A stretch of DNA of 64,000 nucleotides, from positions 4,201,450 through 4,265,449 of the forward strand of contig NC_020054.1 in the NCBI RefSeq assembly GCF_000331105.1, written 5' to 3'. The stretch's first letter is position 1; each line of letters starts with the position of its first letter. Of the stretch, positions 61,280-64,000 are shown in pieces. The position numbers were made by a program, and so were the translations under genes. The notes beneath the pieces are model-generated. The model was not told the origin of the DNA. It made no database searches and saw only the letters and a list, made by a program, of their open reading frames with translations. The DNA is from Fibrella aestuarina BUZ 2 (GTDB taxonomy: Bacteria > Bacteroidota > Bacteroidia > Cytophagales > Spirosomataceae).

Positions 61280-62221
61280 CTACATCGTTTTCAGCACGGG
61301 CAGTGCCTTTTCGATGCGGCTTCGCGAGGCTTCGTACTGTCTGGGCAGTTTGAGGTGGTTGCCCAGTTCGGCGAGCGGTTCGTCGACCGTGAAACCGGGA
61401 TTGTCGGTGGCGATTTCAAACAGCACGCCCCCCGGTTCGCGGAAGTAGAGCGAGAAGAAATAATCACGGTCGATTTTGGGCGTGATCTGCAAGCCACTGG
61501 CCAGAATCTTCTCCCGGAATTCCATATGAACCGTCTCGTTGGCCACCCGAAACGCAACGTGGTGGTTCGTGCCGGCGGCATTGCGACCCACGGGCCCGTC
61601 GGGTTCCTCCAGCAAATCGACAATGGCGGCCTCAGGTACGTTGTCGGTTTGAAACCGGTAGCGGTTGCCTTCCTGCCCCAGTAGCCGGTACCCGAACATA
61701 TCGGTCAGTGCCTTCGCCGTGGCGTCTATCTGTTGCAACGTGAGCGTCACGCTGTGGAAGCCACGCGTGGCCATATCCGGCTTGATGGCGTCGGTTTCCC
61801 AGGCGGGCCGGCTATCGGGCTGTTTCGGCACGATAAGCGTGAAAGCCAGCCCGTCGGGGTCGGTAAAAGGCAAATACTGTTCGCCGAATCGCTCGGATTG
61901 TTCGCCCATGGCAACGTTGGCGTCGCGAAACCGGCCAACCCAGTTGTCCAGACTGTCGGTCGGCACTGAGTAGCCGATTTCGGTAGCCATGCCCACGCCG
62001 TTGCGGCCCGGCCCGATGCCTTCCCAGGGGAAGAAGGTCAGGATGGTGCCGGGCGTACCGGTCTCGTTGCCGTAATAGAAATGATAGGTGGTGGGGTCAT
62101 CGAAATTGACCGTTCGTTTCACCATGCGCAGCCCCAGCACATGTGTGTAGAAATCGTAGTTGCGCTGCGCGTTGTTGGCAATGGCCGTGATGTGGTGCAG
62201 GCCTAAAATAGATGGATTCAT
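61280..62221 (-). CDS. Ring-cleaving dioxygenase-like VOC protein (MhqO/LinE type)
   Basis: 313 residues from the ATG at 62221 (MNPSILGLHHITAIANNAQR). Two vicinal-oxygen-chelate halves are seen, with metal-binding candidates in LHHITAIA (His), HSVTLTL (His) and FREPGGVLFEIAT (Glu). The layout is that of MhqA/MhqO, ring-cleaving dioxygenases of the quinone-stress regulon in Bacillus, and of hydroquinone dioxygenases. The likely role is removal of hydroquinones or catechol-like compounds; the exact substrate is unknown. It follows an alpha/beta-hydrolase gene by 119 bp with a hairpin between, and precedes GAPDH. Confidence 0.9.
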   Translation of the reverse strand: MNPSILGLHHITAIANNAQRNYDFYTHVLGLRMVKRTVNFDDPTTYHFYYGNETGTPGTILTFFPWEGIGPGRNGVGMATEIGYSVPTDSLDNWVGRFRDANVAMGEQSERFGEQYLPFTDPDGLAFTLIVPKQPDSRPAWETDAIKPDMATRGFHSVTLTLQQIDATAKALTDMFGYRLLGQEGNRYRFQTDNVPEAAIVDLLEEPDGPVGRNAAGTNHHVAFRVANETVHMEFREKILASGLQITPKIDRDYFFSLYFREPGGVLFEIATDNPGFTVDEPLAELGNHLKLPRQYEASRSRIEKALPVLKTM

Positions 62222-62281
62222 AGCGAAAAACCGACGGGGTATGGCACCCGCCCGCGATGGTTGTAAGGGTTGGTTCAGGAA

Positions 62282-62318
62282 GCCAACCCCCACCCTGATA
62301 TATGGAGCGGGGGTTGGC
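62282..62318. terminator. GC-rich hairpin between hydrolase and dioxygenase genes
   Basis: GCCAACCCCC (62282-62291) pairs with GGGGGTTGGC (62309-62318) around a 17-nt loop. No clear T-run follows on the minus strand. It may weaken read-through from the hydrolase gene to the dioxygenase gene. Confidence 0.5.
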
Positions 62319-62340
62319 AGGGGCACATTCCGTAAACGGG

Positions 62341-63168
62341 TTACGACTCCGACTCGATGAAGGCCAGCAGATCGGCGTTGATCGTGGCCGCTTCGGTCGT
62401 GGGCATCCCGTGCGGGAAGCCGGGATAGGTAATCAGCCGGCCGTTCTGGAGAAGCTTAATCGCTTTGTGGGCCGTGGTGAGAATGGGAACGATCTGGTCA
62501 TCCTCGCCGTGCATCACCAGAACCGGTACGTCGATCTGTTTGAGATCCTCGGTGAAGTCGGTTTCGGAAAAGGCCTTTATGCCGTAGTAATGCGCGTTGA
62601 TACCCCCCATCATGGCCTGCCGCCACCAGTTATCCCGGACACCCTGCAACGGCGTCGCGTTGGGGCGATTGAAGCCGTAGAAGGGCATGGTAAATTCATA
62701 AAAATACTGGGGGCGTTGAGCCGCCGTGTTTTGCCGAATCTCGTCGAACACCGACATCGGCACGCCATCGGGATTGGCGTCGGTGACGACCATTATCGGC
62801 GTAACCGCACTGATCAGCACGGCTTTGGCCACGCGCCCCTGCCCGTATTTGGCTACGTACCGTGCGACTTCACCGCCCCCGGTCGAGTGGCCGATGTGGA
62901 TGGCGTCTTTCAGATCGAGAAATTCCACCAGTTCGGCGGCATCGGCGGCGTAGGTGTCGATATCGTGTCCGTCGGTCGTTTGCGACGAACGCCCGTGCCC
63001 CCGGCGATCGTGCGCCACCACCCGATAGCCGTGCATCAGGAAAAAGATCATCTGGGCGTCCCAGTCGTCGCAGGATAAGGGCCAGCCATGATGGAAAACA
63101 ACGGGTTGGCCCGATCCCCAGTCTTTGTAATAAATTTCCGTACCGTCTTTGGTCTTTAGCGTAGGCAT
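62341..63168 (-). CDS. Alpha/beta hydrolase, non-haem chloroperoxidase/arylesterase type
   Basis: 275 residues, standard length. The fold markers are clear: VVFHHGWPLSCDDWD (oxyanion region), VAHDRRGHGRSSQ, nucleophile elbow IGHSTGGGE with Ser95, acid in MHGEDDQIVP, and catalytic His in YPGFPHGMP. This is the 'non-haem chloroperoxidase' subclass, which acts as an esterase or perhydrolase in practice. It is the first gene of the minus-strand cluster that continues with the VOC dioxygenase, GAPDH and Dps; an organic-peroxide or quinone-stress role is a fair inference. Confidence 0.92.
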   Translation of the reverse strand: MPTLKTKDGTEIYYKDWGSGQPVVFHHGWPLSCDDWDAQMIFFLMHGYRVVAHDRRGHGRSSQTTDGHDIDTYAADAAELVEFLDLKDAIHIGHSTGGGEVARYVAKYGQGRVAKAVLISAVTPIMVVTDANPDGVPMSVFDEIRQNTAAQRPQYFYEFTMPFYGFNRPNATPLQGVRDNWWRQAMMGGINAHYYGIKAFSETDFTEDLKQIDVPVLVMHGEDDQIVPILTTAHKAIKLLQNGRLITYPGFPHGMPTTEAATINADLLAFIESES

Positions 63169-63545
63169 AGTTCGTCGTGTTTACTTGGTTAGTGACTCGC
63201 GCAGCGGCTCTGTCCGTGGCGTTTTACGAAACCAAAGTTGGCAGGAAGCCACCGGCTCCGCGCGGTACGAATCGACGATTATGCGGTACGTTCAGCAGTT
63301 CTTGACGGCACCAGACCAGCCCGGCCCAGCCACGTACCTGACCGACGGGGAGGCATAGCTCTTTGGGCCGCCTGACGCCCGCCCTTCAGGCCGTACGGTT
63401 GGTTTGACAGCCCACCCCAAACACTTGGTCTGGCCTTCAGTTCATGCCAATACGTTCTGACACCCTTATACTCTATCGGGTTCAGGGGAATCAACAAACT
63501 AAGCCAATTTTCACAACAAAACCGGGTTCGACACCTCAGCGTACT
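63169..63545. other. Divergent intergenic region, no gene seen
   Basis: About 375 bp between two divergently read genes. It carries two GGTACGT words (near 63296 and 63340). A minus-strand open frame (63279-63551) has no protein character. Promoters for both genes should lie here but cannot be placed. Confidence 0.35.
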
Positions 63546-63962
63546 ATGCAAATGATGATCAAAATGTATTCGCCTGACGACATGGGTGGCGCCAGTGGAC
63601 TGGGTAGCGGTAGCGGGCTGGGCGGCAGCACCGACGGCACGGGTATGGGTAGTGGCGGCGGAAGCACGACGTCGGGCGACAGCAGTGCCATGGGTAACGG
63701 CGGCATGGGCAACACCGTTGGCCTCGACGAAGGCGGCCTGGGTACGGGCATGTCGTCGGGGATGGGTAGCGGCGGATCGATGGACGACTCGGGCGACATT
63801 GGCGGATCAACCAGCAGCCTGAACGACGACGACATCAGCGACACGGGATCGGGTGCGTCGTCGGGCGACGGTACCGATTCGGGCAGCACAGGTACATCCG
63901 ACATGGATGTGGCTGACACCGACGACGATTCCGACGGCACATCGGCCAGCCGTGGGATGTAG
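63546..63962 (+). CDS. Gly/Ser/Asp/Met-rich low-complexity protein
   Basis: 138 residues from the ATG at 63546 (MQMMIKMYSPDDMGGASG); an ATG a few codons later is also possible. Apart from a short opening, the sequence is built from Gly-Ser-rich runs with regular Met (GSGSGLGGSTDGTGMGSGGG type) and a progressively acidic tail (STSSLNDDDISDTGSG). It has no folded domain and no signal peptide. Its neighbours do not reveal a role. The reverse-strand frame in the same DNA is Pro/Leu-rich and is judged a shadow because the plus frame has a sensible start and balanced acidic tail. Confidence 0.55.
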   Translation: MQMMIKMYSPDDMGGASGLGSGSGLGGSTDGTGMGSGGGSTTSGDSSAMGNGGMGNTVGLDEGGLGTGMSSGMGSGGSMDDSGDIGGSTSSLNDDDISDTGSGASSGDGTDSGSTGTSDMDVADTDDDSDGTSASRGM

Positions 63963-64000
63963 ACGCGGGTTCCCAATAACGCCAACAGGCCCGCCTACGC

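Noticed and set aside
63536..63985. Minus-strand Pro/Leu-rich frame over the Gly/Ser-rich gene
   Set aside because: Mirror image of the plus-strand repeat, with no independent support.
1..64000. tRNA, rRNA, CRISPR arrays, prophage or complete insertion sequences
   Set aside because: None seen on reading through both strands; small non-coding RNAs cannot be excluded by eye.

Overview
The window looks like chromosome of a fairly GC-rich member of the Bacteroidota, probably order Cytophagales and a Spirosoma/Fibrella-like lineage. The supporting signs are a SusC/SusD outer-membrane pair, a protein with a type IX secretion (T9SS) C-terminal domain, a long-form IspG, many small Bacteroidota-type membrane proteins and lipoproteins, and heavy use of two-component and AraC regulators. 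I assigned the lineage from protein character only. I saw no rRNA, tRNA, CRISPR array, complete insertion sequence or prophage.

Layout. 1-6.8 kb: a minus-strand SusC - SusD - secreted cyanophycinase cluster followed by a CrtI-like FAD oxidoreductase cut by the left edge. 7-9.6 kb: a tight four-gene minus operon (stand-alone ACT protein, DUF1684, DUF4395, PhyH dioxygenase). 10-17.3 kb: a TPR protein, MmcQ/YjbR, a small membrane protein, a PAS histidine kinase facing a receiver-only protein whose phospho-acceptor is Glu, then ispG. 17.5-23 kb: small lipoproteins and membrane proteins, one AT-rich orphan, and an SDR - DoxX-like - AraC operon. 23-29.9 kb: a secreted TreS-like GH13 enzyme, an EamA transporter, a GHMP kinase, a DUF5009 acyltransferase-like protein and a histone-deacetylase-family enzyme. 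30-40.2 kb: a regulated tripartite ABC efflux locus (adaptor, TolC, ATPase, two FtsX permeases, NtrC-type regulator, NtrB-type kinase) with a Gfo/Idh/MocA gene lying in the opposite direction between regulator and kinase. 40.2-43.9 kb: a visibly AT-richer patch with lipoproteins, a zinc-ribbon-like protein and a broken gene. 44-53 kb: a second Gfo/Idh/MocA enzyme, the T9SS protein, an NTF2-like protein, an esterase, an ATP-grasp protein with a Lys/Ala/Pro tail, a lipoprotein and a lipase. 53-59 kb: AraC and sigma-54 regulators diverging from a tandem palindrome, and a TPR histidine kinase. 59-63.2 kb: a stress-type cluster (ABM protein, Dps, GAPDH, ring-cleaving dioxygenase, alpha/beta hydrolase). 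63.5-64 kb: a Gly/Ser/Asp-rich protein.

How parts fit together. The best-supported regulatory story is the efflux locus. A GG-N10-GC sigma-54 promoter (40194-40208) lies just before the adaptor gene, a perfect 13-bp-arm palindrome (40266-40292) lies upstream of it, and a sigma-54 activator with its kinase lies at the far end. Non-coding DNA is unusually structured: long hairpins sit in many gaps, three of them built from 7-nt AATGNNN units that run into the ends of genes. The heptamer GGTACGT/ACGTACC occurs far more often than chance would predict. These non-genic patterns are, in my view, the least explained content of the window.
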